Part shown: positions 44,568 to 55,767 of the stretch, in pieces | Layout of the letters: each line of letters starts with the position of its first letter | How positions within the stretch are numbered: the first letter of the stretch is position 1 | Assembly: GCF_019279795.1 (NCBI RefSeq) | Contig: NC_056747.1 | Location: 1,007,420,157-1,007,484,156, forward strand | Length of the DNA: 64,000 nucleotides | Direction: 5' to 3' | Origin: Protopterus annectens | Lineage: Eukaryota; Chordata; Ceratodontiformes; Protopteridae | Notes under the pieces: generated by a model | Told to the model about the DNA's origin: nothing | What the model saw: only the letters and a program-made list of their open reading frames with translations | Database searches by the model: none | Program-made: the position numbers and the translations under genes

Positions 44568-45130
44568 GGGTTCAATACACTAGATCGAATTTTCACTAAT
44601 TCGAAATAGTGCATGGAATGCTCACTGCAGCGAAAATGCACTTAATCGAAAGTGCACTTATGCAAAGTTCAGTACAACGAACGGGTGTTGTACTGAACTT
44701 CCGTGCAGTACTCATGGACCTTAGGGTTAGGGCACAGGTCATAGTAAGGGGATAGCTCATGCTATCCCCTTACTATGACCCATGCCCTAACCCTAAGGTC
44801 CATGACGACGGCAGCACAGTGAAGGACATAGCAATGTCCTCCACTATAGTGTGATAGTCACGAACCTTAGGGTTAGGGCATGGGTTAGGGTAAGGGGATA
44901 GTTTTACTAACTATCCCCTTACCCTAACCTGTGCCCTAACCCTAAGGTCCATGACTATCGCATCATAGTGGAGGACATAGCTTGTTTTTTATGTCCTCCA
45001 CTGTGGTGTGGTGTTTTCAGTGAAGTGCACTTATGCAAAAGTTCACTTTCGTCAAAGTGAGCTTTCGCAGAAGTGAGGCTTCCTATTACAAGTTCGAAGT
45101 AGTGAACTTTTGTTCTTGTAATAGGAATCC
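44568..45130. mobile_element. 563-bp multi-hairpin DNA transposon with 9-bp target duplication
   Basis: Flanked by GTCTCAACT at 44559-44567 and 45131-45139. The ends are imperfect inverted repeats about 49 bp long (GGGTTCAATACAC... against GGATTCCTATTAC..., sharing TTCACTA-TTCGAA). Inside are two large hairpins: 44714-44803 with 43-bp arms and a 4-nt loop, and about 44824-44990 with arms of roughly 75 bp. Each contains CCTTAGGGTTAGGGCA and AAGGGGATAG. There is no coding capacity. The 9-bp duplication fits Merlin or Mutator-like superfamilies; the class is not settled. Confidence 0.85.
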
Positions 45131-45570
45131 GTCTCAACTACATCTGTTTCACAGTACCCTTAATTGACCTAATTCTTGTCCATCTACACTTCTTTCCCTT
45201 TGCACTCCCACACAGACTCTCTGCAGCTCTGATCAACACCTCCTTGAGATATATAAACTCAGTAAAAGCATAGGCAAACTTCTCTCTAATCACTTAGTAG
45301 CCAAGCCTGGAATAAACTGCCCCTACATGTTAGACTGATTCCTGACACTATTTGTTTCAAAAAAACACTTAAAGAAAACTATATTAAACTCCTGGACATG
45401 TTCATGTATTGACCCAACCTAATCTACATCCTCTGTACTCCATGCCTGATTTTCTTTTTATTCCTCCCACCTATTTTTTCCACAAAATAGGTCATATTGT
45501 CTTTCTCCTCCATTTCTGATAGTTTCTCAAATTCTGTGTTGATCTTATTGTCATAACTTCACAATCTTTG

Positions 45571-45587
45571 CATTCCATGTTGATCTT
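45571..45587. repeat. 17-bp target-site duplication, left
   Basis: CATTCCATGTTGATCTT, identical to 49379-49395. It directly precedes the T run that is the poly(A) tail of the minus-strand L1/Tx1-like insertion, so one or two T bases could belong to either. Confidence 0.93.
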
Positions 45588-46125
45588 TTTTTTTTCCACA
45601 ATCTCTTTATTTCAATTTTCTTTTTTCAAATAATAACAACAATACGGTAACTCAAAAACACAAATAAACAATACAAATACCTATCTAAAGAAAACAGACA
45701 ACAATCTCGTTCCGAGAAAATTATACAAATATATACATACAATATATACACAAGAAGTCACTACATCGTCAAGTAAAGTATAAGAATTCTTATGTTCATT
45801 TGGTCTCATAAGGGATAGTTAGAATGGGGATAGTCTATATATAAAGTAAAAATAGAAATTTAACCATTTATTTGTATGTTTAGGGAAATATCTAGTTACA
45901 CATATACTAAGAAAAGGGAGAAGATGCAAGAAAGACTGGTTATACTACATTAATTTCTTATTTAAAGGTTAGCTTTTCATGACAATTTGTAGGCAAATTT
46001 TATTTGTCAAGAATTATATCTAGCAAGTAACCTCAATATTATTGGTAATAGCGTTTGTTTTTTGTTTTTGAATAAATTAATTTGTGAAATGAGATATATT
46101 TGATAGCAAGATTGCTAAAATTTTC

Positions 46126-46455
46126 TCATGTAATTGGTGACAGGACATTCCAATTCATTGTAATAAAGAATTTAATAAAGACACACATCGTAATAAAGAC
46201 ATGTTTTAATATTTTTGGCAGTTGATTGATATTAATGTACAATATAGCTGTCTCCCAAGTAAAGGTTGATTTTTCATATCCCATCTTCTCTAATCTTACT
46301 CTCAAGGAACACCATAAGTTGTGTATCTTAGTACAATTCCACATGACATGTAAAATATCAGCTGTTTGATCCGGACAATGGGGACATATAGGCGAAAAGT
46401 TAGGATTTAATTTATTTAATTTAGATAAGGTATAATATAGATTGTTATTTACCAT
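46126..46455 (-). pseudogene. L1/Tx1-like ORF2, C-terminal zinc-knuckle-like end
   Basis: LNPNFSPICPHCPDQTADIL, then HVMWNCTKIHNLWCSLRVRL: a C-x2-C...H...C pattern like the Cys-rich C-terminus of L1/Tx1 ORF2 proteins. This is the same protein region as segment X (IVQEFW) at 41172. The stop is followed by about 500 bp of AT-rich 3' UTR and the poly(A) tail. Confidence 0.85.
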
Positions 46456-46528
46456 AATTTATGTATATAACAGCTTCTTGAAAGGAATGAATTTGATTGT
46501 ATTTTCAATGGCTAGTTTCTTATTTTCT

Positions 46529-47617
46529 TCAGTCAGTGATTGATTTTTCATTTGCCACTTGTTTGAAAATAATAAAAAAATTCTGATGTTTTGCACTCAT
46601 TACAATTTTATAAGTCCTAGAAATTGTTTTCCCTTTAATTGCAAGATTTTCAAGTATTAATTTAACTAAATCTATGTTCTGTAAGTCAGTGTGTATTTGT
46701 GAGAATTTAGCATTTATCAGATGATGAGGTTGGTTAGGGATAATACTGTATTTCATAGGAAGTTTGACTTCAGGTCTCATTTGCCCCGTATTAGAGTCTT
46801 TCCATTGGTATATGTCCCATATTGTGTAGTCTTTTATCAGGGGATAGTTTGTTAGATTTACTGGTTTATTATTCATTAGTAAATTAGGATTTAGGTGTAA
46901 CGGTTGTATAAGGGCAAAAGCGTCAGCTAATTGCAATGATTTAAATAGTTTCTGTGTTGTAAGAATCATATTTTTAATTAGTGGGTGTAAATTCTTTGTG
47001 TATATGCTAGCCTGGTTTAAATTCAAGAATGGTAAGGATTTGATATTACAGCCAAGGGATTTCAACTGTTCATACCAGATTTTGGTCCACTGGGGTGTCC
47101 AAGTATTTATATATGAGTCATAGTTTATTATTTGTATTAGTCTGTATACAGTAATTATACTATAGTAAAGCTTAAAATCAGGTAACCCCAATCCCCCCTT
47201 ATCTTTGGTGAGTACAAGTTTTGCATATTTAATTCTGGTAGATTTGGGATACCATAAAAATCTTGATATAGCTTTTTCCATGGCAATGAAGAAGTTGTGG
47301 GCAATATTTGAAAAGGTAGCATTTAATTGAAAGAGTATTCTTGGTAGAAAATTCATCTTGACAACATTAGCTTTTGACAGTAGAGACATATTAATGTTCT
47401 TCCATCTATCCATATCGTTTTGAATACTAGTCCATGTAGTTAGTAGGTTATTGTTTATAATATCTTTGAAGTCTGAAGTAAATATTATTCCTAGATATTT
47501 TATCTGGTAGTTTATTTTGATCTCACTCATAGGAAAGTACAATTCTTTATGCCCTATAGGACTGAGGGGAAATATGTGCGACTTGTTTAAATTTAAATTA
47601 TAATCTGAAACTACCAA
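46529..47617 (-). pseudogene. L1/Tx1-like ORF2, thumb and C-terminal region
   Basis: 362 open codons following the RT core. NLNKSHIFPLSPIG (primer-grip region), KYLGIIFTSDFKDIINNNLL, SLLSKANVVKMNFLPRILFQ, ISRFLWYPKSTRIKYAKLVL and DKGGLGLPDFKLYYSIITVY are the usual L1-type blocks after motif C (YLGI, W....R....LP, GG..LP....Y..A). The long open frame suggests modest age. A short gap with a stop (47618-47665) separates it from motif C. Confidence 0.93.
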
Positions 47618-47665
47618 GAACTCATCAATAACTTTAAGTATTTTTGGGAGGTCAGTAGTGGGGAG

Positions 47666-48357
47666 TTAGAAGTATATATTTAAGTCATCAGCAAAGGCCG
47701 AGTATATAAGATTTGTATTGTGGATTCTGGGAATATGATGAAAGGTTTTTTGTGAAATAAACAGAAGGAGGGGTTCTAGATAAAGATTAAATAGGTATGG
47801 CAAAAGAGGAAATCCTTGTCTTGTACCATTGGATAAGAGTATAGGGTTAGTTATAAGCTTATTTACCTGTATAGTGGTAGAAGCTTTCTGATAAAGAAAC
47901 TGGATCATTTTAATGAATTCTTGAGGAAAACCATATAAAGCAGTATATTAAAGAGAAAGTGTAAGTTTACCCTATCAAAAGCTTTAGTTGCATCTACTGT
48001 AAGGGCATATCTGGGGCATTTATCCCTATTAAGTAGTCTTACAATGGTATCTAAAAGGAGGGTGTTGTCACTTGTTTGCCTGTTTGTCATAAAGCCCATT
48101 TGTTGTTGGGAAATAATAGAGGGGAGTATATTCTTAAATCTATTTACTATAACATGGTCTAATATCTTAAGATCAGTGTTTATGAGGGCTATTGGTCTAT
48201 AATTTGCTGGATCTGTTGGGTCAGAATGCGGTTTAGGAATCAACACTGTCTTGGAGTTATTTAAGTATTTGTCTGTTATACCATATTGTATTATATAGTT
48301 GAAAACTTTTAATAACACTTTGGAGATAGGTTCCATGAATAGCTTATAAAAATCCAA
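47666..48357 (-). pseudogene. L1/Tx1-like ORF2, reverse transcriptase core
   Basis: Two overlapping frames. 48357-47905 holds DFYKLFMEPISKVLLKVFNY, IPKPHSDPTDPANYRPIALI, NTDLKILDHVIVNRFKNILP, QQQMGFMTNRQTSDN and YALTVDATKAFDRVN (motif A, Asp present). 47908-47666 holds NGTRQGFPLLPYLFNLYLEP (motif B) and YSAFADDLNIYF (motif C, FADD). A one-base shift lies near 47905. Motifs and spacing fit L1/Tx1-type RTs and differ from the CR1-like copies (no GVPQGS-type motif B). The linker 48358-48749 contains GLDGFTLDFY-like sequence with stops. Confidence 0.93.
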
Positions 48358-48749
48358 TGTGAATCCATCAGGCCCAGGGGATTTACCTAATTTTAGTTTG
48401 TTTATTGCAGCTTTTATCTCTTTTAAATATAACGGTGAATTTAAGAGTTTCCTTTGATCTTCATAATTTGTGGAAAGTTTATATTATGTATAAAATCCTC
48501 AAATCTGTCTGTAGATGATGATAAGGGTATATTGTATAATTTCTTATAAATATCTACAAAAGCATCCACTATATCTTGATCTTTATATTTCACCTCTCCT
48601 TCATATTTTATTTCTTTGCTCCTAGGAGGTCCACTTTTTATGTTAATTAGTCTAGCTAGGAATTTTGATGGTGTTTGAGCCCATTCTGAATATTGATATA
48701 TTGACCTTAATTCTAAGAAGGAGATATTTTCTAAATTGTGTTTGTGTAA

Positions 48750-49378
48750 TTATTTTTGCCAATCAATTATTTTTTCCTCAAGTTCTTTAGAATATTTTTC
48801 CTGAAGTTCTAGTTCAGCAGTGTTTATTTGACACTCTAGTTCATTCGTAAGATTGTTATACTTTTTTTGAGCCATGCAGATTTTTTGAATAATAATACCC
48901 CTGATGACTGCTTTGGTAGGCTCCCATTGTATGTCATATGGAATTTGATCGGATATAAAATCATTTTGAAGTTGGGCTAGCACATTCTGAATTTCTTGTG
49001 TAGTTTCTTGGTTTTGTATAATTTTAGGATTTAACGTCCAGGTATTGAAATAGGAAATATTTTGTTTATGAGCTTGAAAGTTTATTAAAAGTCTAATTTT
49101 GGAATTATCTGAAAGAGTTCTAGGTGATACAGCATAATTTAATTTGTTAGAAAGGAAAGCAAGGGAAATTAGAAAAGCATCTATCCTGGACCAAGTTTTA
49201 TAAGTGGCTGAAAAGAAAGTGAATCTTGATATTGTTTTATCATATTGAAATTTAACATAAGGGTCAACTAGTTCAAATGTATTTTGTAATTCTTCAAGTG
49301 CTGTAGTGGTAGATTGTGACTGTCTGTTTTTATTATGCGATCTATCCTTATCTAGATTTAGTAAAGCGTTCCAGTCCA
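48750..49378 (-). pseudogene. L1/Tx1-like ORF2, endonuclease end and linker
   Basis: The C-terminal part of the AP-type endonuclease: TFFSATYKTWSRIDAFLIS corresponds to the FFS..T.SRIDYIL block before the catalytic His. It is followed by NYAVSPRTLSDNSKIRLLIN (the SDHS region, with the His lost: SDNS). The linker runs WTLNPKIIQNQETTQEIQNV, then a Glu/Lys-rich helix (ELQEKYSKELEEKIIDWQ). The upstream catalytic residues are absent through truncation. Confidence 0.85.
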
Positions 49379-49395
49379 CATTCCATGTTGATCTT
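49379..49395. repeat. 17-bp target-site duplication, right
   Basis: CATTCCATGTTGATCTT, a perfect match to 45571-45587. It joins the truncated 5' end of the L1/Tx1-like insertion (in the endonuclease region) to GTTGTCACAACCTCACG of the host LINE's 3' UTR. Confidence 0.93.
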
Positions 49396-49785
49396 GTTGT
49401 CACAACCTCACGCTATTTGCATTCTCTGTATGGAAGGTAACTATTTACTCATATGCTTCACCTGAACCCTTCAAAATGTTTAAAGTACCCTTTATTCTGC
49501 TATAAATGTATTGTGATGTTTCTGTATCGAAAGCAACTATTTACCCTTGTGTATTATCTGAATCCTTCAAAATGTGTAATAACTCCTTCATTCTGTTATA
49601 ACTGTATGAATAATTGTATTGTAATTTGTATAGATAGTAATTGTACTGTGACCTATGGTATTCCTCTGACTGTATCATGATTGTATATTTTTGGAGCTTT
49701 TCTCATCAGGTCTCTGATGAAAAAAGGCGTCTGCCCAGTCAGACTAATCTGGTCAACAAATGTCATAATAAATAAATACAAATAT

Positions 49786-51640
49786 TTCATGGCACAAACC
49801 TTCCTAATGTACAGTAAGTGACTCTGGAATGCAGAGCAGTATTGATCAATTATTTTGCATGCATACTTTTTCTCAGCTACTAGGTCACAGCTAAAGTGGT
49901 CACACGATCTAGTTCAGAATGCCTCAGTTACTGTAGAAGAATAATTATTTGCATCACTTGCCATGTGCTAGTGAGGGACAGCAAACATAACGGTCATCTG
50001 CATGGATCCTAGTAAAATATGATAATTTGAAAAGTATTCTGAAGTAGTCAGTCTGTGTCAGCGTTGCCCTTATACAGTTATTTAAACTGTTAGCTTTCAT
50101 CTCAGTCTTCATACACATTTCACAATTTTCATGAATTATATCATCACCTACATTTTGACAAACATTGTGTAATTACTATAAGGATGTTCATGAAATGTTA
50201 CACTATTTGGTAAGAAAGTCATAGTAATTGAGTTTTTAAGATACTTACTATAAACTTGGTCTCATTATTCTTAGCTAAGTGTTGGAGTTCAGTAATCATT
50301 TCAATCTTCTGCTGAAACAAAACTTCTGTGGCAAAGACAATGCCACAGTAAGTGTGAAAGCAAGTAAAAGCATCTCTATTCATCTCAACGAGACACTGAA
50401 AAGAGGTGAAAATGTCCCCATTTACATTAACGAGGTGGTGGAGACAGGTTCATTCTTCAGGTCTGACAGATTCCCATTTTATCAATACTTCACAATTAAG
50501 GGATTGTAATTTCAATTTATGAAAAGTGGCACAGAAGCCATTATTGATGGGGTATGGCTCTGTAGGAGGTACAACATGCTTTGAACTTCTGCAGGATTTT
50601 TGGCTCAGTTCAGAACACACAGAGTGAAAAGTTGATGGAGACTTTCTTGCAATCTCTTCTCTTGTAAAAGCAGAAACAGTCCTGTTGAGCCATGCATGCC
50701 TTGTTACATGGATATTAGATACGTGGCTGATTCTTTGAAGGAATTATTTTAAAATTGTCATATTTGTAGAGGAAGACCACTACCGGAAGACTGTGTGAAC
50801 CATAAATACACCAGATAGGTGCTGATTATTCAGGTAAGTGCAATGTTTTATTTATGACAGAGTGTAAGGCTGTGATAAGTCAGTGGTTTCAGCTCCTGTT
50901 CTGCTGATGCATACTGAGGAATAAATGGGTACAAATTATGCAGTCTGTGTCTTCTGCTGTTTTTTTTTTTTTTTGTTACTAAACAGTACTGCGTTTTAAC
51001 ATTTTATATATTTATTTATTTCAAAAATTTCCTATTGTAACTTCCGTTGTGGGTGGTTATTTACTCCTAGTTGGGATCGTCCACCATTTTTGATTTATTT
51101 TTATTTCAGTTCTGTTTGTTTTACCTGAATGCATCATGGTTGGTCAGTTTGTTTCTTGATGGTATGGATTTAGCTAACTGTATGCTTTGTACTCTGTGGA
51201 CTTTTAGGTTAGTCTAGTCTTGTTTGAGGTTAAAGGTCCAGGAACATGAGTGTTTAACTGTGACTTCCTGATATTTATATGCATATATGCTCTACAGTTG
51301 TACACATTCAGCTTCTTAGGGACATTAGTCCCCATTAGCCTAGTTAGGTACAGTTGCCACAGTAGTCCATAATGAGAATACTTTGTATCTCGAAGTTTAT
51401 TAAACACTTGGTTTGCATGATACAGACAACTTGCAGCCACAGACAATCAGCCTATGCAGTGGAAGACTGAGATGTGGATTGAATTCTTGTGTTCATGCAA
51501 TTTTTATGTGGAGCTCAACCAATTTGCTGTTATTCATAGATTAGGGTGGATATAACTGCAGTCTAAGCATGTATGGTGATGTAAGAGATTGTAATTTGGC
51601 TACCTGTCCTTTGTTATATGATCTCACATCATGTTCTCTA
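49786..51640. other. No gene recognised
   Basis: AT-rich sequence with a T run at 50961-50974. A 76-codon open stretch at 50279-50509 (MLEFSNHFNLLLKQNFCGKD) has no recognisable motif or neighbour context. The rest holds only shorter frames. No repeats or RNA genes are evident. Confidence 0.4.
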
Positions 51641-51649
51641 ATGATGCTG

Positions 51650-52450
51650 TCTTCTTTTTCATTACCTTACACATTCACAGCTGCAGGCAGTATAGAGGTA
51701 GCAAACTCCTGTCACACTTCAAGAAAGTGCAGGAAAGGATGAGTGATAGACAAGTAAACAGAAAGTAAGAGAGGAGATGAGCAGTTTCGATTCAGATCAG
51801 GAAGTAGCATGGCCAATCCAATGTCGGCAGTGAGACAGATAGTGGAGAAGAAGATAAAGATCAGGACTTGGGCAGTCCTGCAATGTACTGAAGTCCTAGA
51901 AACACTGATAGAATTAGTGCAGACTATGTACAGGGACCCAATGGCACAACTGCTAACAGTATTCTGACTTGCAGAGGAGTTCTCATGGGGGCTGGGTATG
52001 CATCAAGGTTTAGCTCTGAGCTCACTGTTTTTTGTACTGGTGGTGGACTACATTAGCAAACTGGTTGGAGGAGACAGGTCAGCAAAGTTGGACCTTTTCT
52101 CCCCGGGCCTCCGCTGAAAGTGGACATGTATCCAGTCGGACTATCCCGGTCAACAAATGTAAAATAAAATAAATAAAAAAGTTGATGCATGCAGATGATG
52201 TGGCATTACAAGCAGACTGTGAACAAGAAGTTCAGCTAATGATCGGGGTATGACTACAAAACTGAAGACCTGCAACAGTCAAGCATTTCTCTTGAAGAAG
52301 GATGGACAGTGTCACTGAATCAAGAGAGGTTGCAATGGTTCATGTAACACCCTGACCCTATGTAGAAAAATGGGTGGAAAGGAAGGGGATGATGTACATT
52401 GTTAAGGTTAGGAAGTGTAGACATTTCGAATTTAAGAAGGTACTGTGTCT
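51650..52450 (+). mobile_element. RTE-like LINE reverse transcriptase remnant
   Basis: Plus-strand fragments read EQFRFRSGSSMANPM-like, then KKIKIRTWAVLQCTEVLETL, LVQTMYRDPMAQLL, GLGMHQGLALSSLFFVLVVD (motif B-like, matching the GVHQGSALSP..F.LVMD pattern of RTE-type RTs), then KLMHADDVALQADCEQEVQL (motif C, ADD). The palm is interrupted between motifs B and C by an L2-like LINE tail (52091-52177). Stops in several places make it a fossil. Other LINEs here use different motif B wording, so this is a separate clade. Confidence 0.72.
52091..52177 (+). mobile_element. L2-like LINE 3' end inserted in the RTE-like RT
   Basis: CTTTTCTCCCCGGGCCTCCG to CGGACTATCCCGGTCAACAA, then ATGTAAAATAAAATAAATAA. 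It matches the 3' ends at 49690-49785 and, in reverse, 63468-63560. It is flanked by AAAGTTG at 52084-52090 and 52178-52184, a likely target duplication. The coding similarity of the RTE-like RT resumes directly after it. Confidence 0.8.
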
Positions 52451-52799
52451 GAGAGGTGAGAGCAGTTGATGGAGCCAGAAGTGTTGTTTTTGCTCAGACT
52501 ACATTCTAGAAATCACCACCTTTCCTTGGCACCCCTCTGTCAGACATCTGCATTGCTTAACTTCCAGAAAATGTGTTGTTTACTACCCCAAGACCCCACC
52601 TTTGCTAAGCTAAGCAATGGTATTGTAGCCTCGTGTGGTTTATACTCACACAGCTGAATTTTAAGCAACAACACTTTCCCTCACCATTTCATGCACCCAC
52701 ATGTTTTTGTGTGTATGCACATCTGTGTGTATATGCTTACACAATGTGTATGTTTGTGGGAGCATGCATACCTATGGGTATACATAACTGATGTGCAAT

Positions 52800-53270
52800 G
52801 GTGATTACACAATGATTTCTCTGAAGTCAAGGCAAATGCAAAAGGCCTCTGGATGACAAAGTTTGCTGACGACTGCAAGCTGGGAGCAGTCATTGACTCC
52901 TCCATTGATGTATACTAAAACTAAATGCAAAAAAATGCATTACACCCTTTGGGAGGTAAAATATACCCGCAAATTACAACATCAGTAGTACACCCCTTAG
53001 AGTAGGCTCAGAGGTGAGAGATCTAGATACACATGATCATGTCACTCAACAGCACGAGGGTCACCCAGTCTAGGGATCTAAACTTAGTCAGTGACTCAAA
53101 CAAAATATGCTGGATAGACGGATATGTGTTTCTGAGATTGTCCCTTCTTTGGAACAGACTTCCTGTTCACATTAAACTGAGTCCTTCCCTAGCCCTCTTC
53201 AAGCGCAGTTTGGATCAATGGATGGGGAATCACAAATTTGCACCTGGGTAGTATCTATGTCCCTTATGGA
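52800..53270 (+). mobile_element. CR1-like LINE copy J, RT C-terminal fragment
   Basis: It starts at FSEVKANAKGLWMTKFADDC (motif C, FADD) followed by KLGAVIDSSIDVY. It continues TKLNAKKCITPF and EVRDLDTHDHV with gaps. It ends SLALFKRSLDQWMGNHKFAP near 53250. It is close in wording to copy C but with stops and deletions. TG/CA-rich sequence (52690-52790) precedes it. Units of the 69-bp family begin right after it. Confidence 0.8.
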
Positions 53271-53279
53271 CATTGGCAG

Positions 53280-53460
53280 TCTGTAAGAAACTCAGTGTAC
53301 AGGCACAAATTACTAAAAGGAGTGTTGGGAAAAATGTGTGATTTGGTGTCAGTAAATGTTCTCATGCAGATGTGGAAAAATACTGAAGGGATCCCTGGGG
53401 GAAATGTTCCGTCCGATATCAGTGAAGTTCTTGTGGATACCTTAAGGCCCATGGACATTA
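53280..53460 (+). repeat. 69-bp repeat family, outlying diverged units
   Basis: About two and a half units: TGTTGGGAAAAATGTGTGAT, TTGGTGTCAGTAAATGTTCT, TACTGAAGGGATCCCTGGGG and GAAATGTTCCGTCCGATATC, CAGTGAAGTTCTTG. These match the unit of the core array at 59581-62695 with 20-30 percent divergence. Confidence 0.75.
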
Positions 53461-54459
53461 CTTTTCACCTGTGTATTTGGTTATTGAAGTTGTGGGCATG
53501 GCACCACATTTTTGTCTTTCCCCAAAGTGAATAAGGAACACCGCCATATTTCTCTGCCATTTAATGTCACTTTAGCCATGTGTCCCCAACTAAGTGTACA
53601 ACACAGAAATGTCTCTGTCTAGGTACCTGAACCTGGCAGTAATGGGCAGGTAAATACTCCTATTGAAATGTCTAGCTGATGTGACTTGCTGAGAGTGGGG
53701 GCACATCATATGCGTCTGACTGTGACAAGCTGAAAGACATTACTATTGCCATTCTTCTTTTCACTGTCATCCAAAAATGTCCTTAGAGCTGTGCACAGAA
53801 CTTCATTATCTTTTCATGTGGGTCTGGAGATGCAGGCTGTGTGTGAACGCATAGGATGGTTACATGATCACTTTCATCAAGGACTTGTTTCTAGGCGTAC
53901 AAGTTGGTACATTTGTTTCTTGTTTTTGCTTCTGTTGTCCTTTGGTCAGACAGGTATGCTTGCCTGTTGCGGCTTTCTTCATGTCCTCATGACTGCAATT
54001 TTTTTTATATTCATGTAAATTATGGTATGTATTTTGTTCATTATGAGAGGCATATTTTCCTGCTATCTCAGGTATTCACCCCAATATTATCCTTTTTTCT
54101 ACACAAGATGACCTTCTCTGCTAAATTATCTGTAGTTATTCAACTTTGTCTCCAGTGTCTGCTGTACTTTCTATCTGATATTTTAATTTTTGGTTTGGTC
54201 CATTTGAATATGGCAGATACTTTCTGGTAGGAGACATTTATCTGGGATTACTTTTTTATTATTTATGGCTCAGTACAACTTATGCTTTCCCTGAAACTGT
54301 CCAGCCATTGAAAAGTACTTGGGGGTCAGGGAAAAACATTTGCTTTGGAAGGTGGCTGACCCTGTAGTTTTGTAAGGGTAGCATAAAATTATGATTTTCT
54401 GCTACTTTCTAGTAGTTCCAAATACTCATAGAACTACAGTGTGTGTCTCTCTCTCTCTT

Positions 54460-54465
<6 letters not shown>

Positions 54466-54538
<73 letters not shown>
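54466..54538. repeat. (CA)n microsatellite
   Basis: About 36 CA units preceded by TCTCTCTCTCTTTCTTACA. Confidence 0.97.
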
Positions 54539-54540
<2 letters not shown>

Positions 54541-55391
54541 TGCGCATACAGACACAGCCCTATAAAATAATGCCACACAGACCAATAGTTCATACCTTAA
54601 CGAATGTTTACTGGAAAAATACTTGTACAGACTTTCCTTATATGCATTGCACTAACAAGAACAATACAATGGACTTTTCTGTTAGTGTCAAATAACTCAA
54701 ACCAATTTTAACACAGTCGAAAGATTTCAGCTTTCATCTTTTTGGATTCCAAATGGAAGATTTACGGGTTTATTCAGGTAAGTCTGGAGTCTGTTCTCTT
54801 TTGCTGAAGCGTATTATCCTTAACTAATTTTCCAGTCAAGGACTATCCTTGCATTGAGAAGCCAATTTCTGTAACAGGGCTATAGCGCTCCTCTTCTATT
54901 TTTTAATTCAACAAATTTATTAGAAAAGCAAAAAGCAGCATTCTATAAATTACATTTTAAACCTCTTTATTGCATTATCACATTTGCAATTGTAATGTGC
55001 ATTCACATACATTAAAGGGACAATCCCATCATTTAAAATACAGGTAGCATTCAGGATGACCAAAGTAATGCCCACCTTAGCAATGTCACATACATTCCTG
55101 CCCACAGTGTTGTTTTATTTTAATTATATTGTACATCACCTTCCCTAGACCTGTATTTGTTCCCATTGTAAACAAAAACCTTATGTGGTGTTCCTATCAC
55201 CTTGTAGGTTGTGGGTTGTAGGGTCTTAAATATAGCACACCATTCTTCTGTGCCCCCACACCGGTAACGCAAGTCTTATTTTCTGTTGCCATGGCAATGA
55301 GCAGGGGGTGGAAATGAAGGACATTATAGTGCACTAATTTGAATAAGCCATGGAGCTCGGAGTGAATGAAAGCAAGCAACCGACATTTTTT

Positions 55392-55572
55392 GACACTCGC
55401 TAAGCAGTGCTTTTGCTGTTTAGCGAGTGTGAAATAAAAAAAAGAAAAGAAAATTAAGCCAAAAACAGAAGTGTGTGTGTGAGAGTGAGTGTATGCGTGC
55501 GTAAGAATGTGAGCGAGATTGATCGAACTTTTACACTGGCTAAGCAGTCCTTTTGCTGTTTAATGAGTGTAA
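55392..55572. repeat. Two related hairpins about 140 bp apart
   Basis: First hairpin: ACACTCGCTAAGCAGTGC to GCTGTTTAGCGAGTGT (about 55394-55431), arms 11 bp or more around CAGTGCTTTTGCTG. Second: ACACTGGCTAAGCAGTCC to GCTGTTTAATGAGTGT (about 55532-55571), the same with a few changes. Each is followed by an A-rich tract and GTGTGTGTG-type sequence. A small tandem duplication of a palindromic element is likely. Confidence 0.7.
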
Positions 55573-55667
55573 AAATGAAAAAAAACATAAAGTGTGTACA
55601 TGTGTATGTGTGTTTATGTTTGTTTGTGTGTGTGTGAGTGTATGTGTGCTTGCGTGAATGAGAGCAA

Positions 55668-55767
<100 letters not shown>

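Larger units (their letters stand above)
45588..49378 (-). mobile_element. L1/Tx1-like LINE, 5'-truncated insertion
   Basis: A 3.8-kb minus-strand insertion with a short poly(A) tail (T run at 45588-45595) and 17-bp target duplications. It starts inside the endonuclease (VDWNALLNLDKDRS, then FTFFSATYKTWSRIDAFLIS, 49370-49160). It continues through the RT (48357-47666) and the C-terminal domain, and ends with 3' UTR (46125-45596). ORF1 and the first part of the endonuclease are missing, as expected for incomplete reverse transcription. The coding region is broken into five frames. It inserted into the L2-like LINE's 3' UTR. Confidence 0.93.
44340..49785 (+). mobile_element. L2-like LINE tail, split by two later insertions
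   Basis: Three segments belong together: 44340-44567, 45131-45570 and 49396-49785. The first reads AYLLPTLLYAAPILTNLQAN, then LLNKLELTYNNIA, the RT thumb region. The second ends the protein (NKLPLHVRLIPDTICFKKTL, then KENYIKLLDMF) near 45290-45405. The third is 3' UTR ending CAGACTAATCTGGTCAACAA, ATG and an AATAAATAAATA tail. The same 3' end occurs at 52091-52177 and in reverse at 63468-63560. The hairpin transposon and the L1/Tx1-like element account for the gaps exactly, through target duplications. Confidence 0.8.

Noticed and set aside
44714-44960. TTAGGG repeats as an interstitial telomere sequence
   Set aside because: Only two TTAGGG units occur per hairpin arm, at matching positions within a palindromic transposon, so they are part of that element.
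50279-50509. Small open frame of 76 codons
   Set aside because: No recognisable motif, splice context or repeat association supports it as a gene.
53746-54230. Phe/Leu-rich open frames
   Set aside because: They overlap in different frames, follow the T-rich composition and have no motif or neighbour context.
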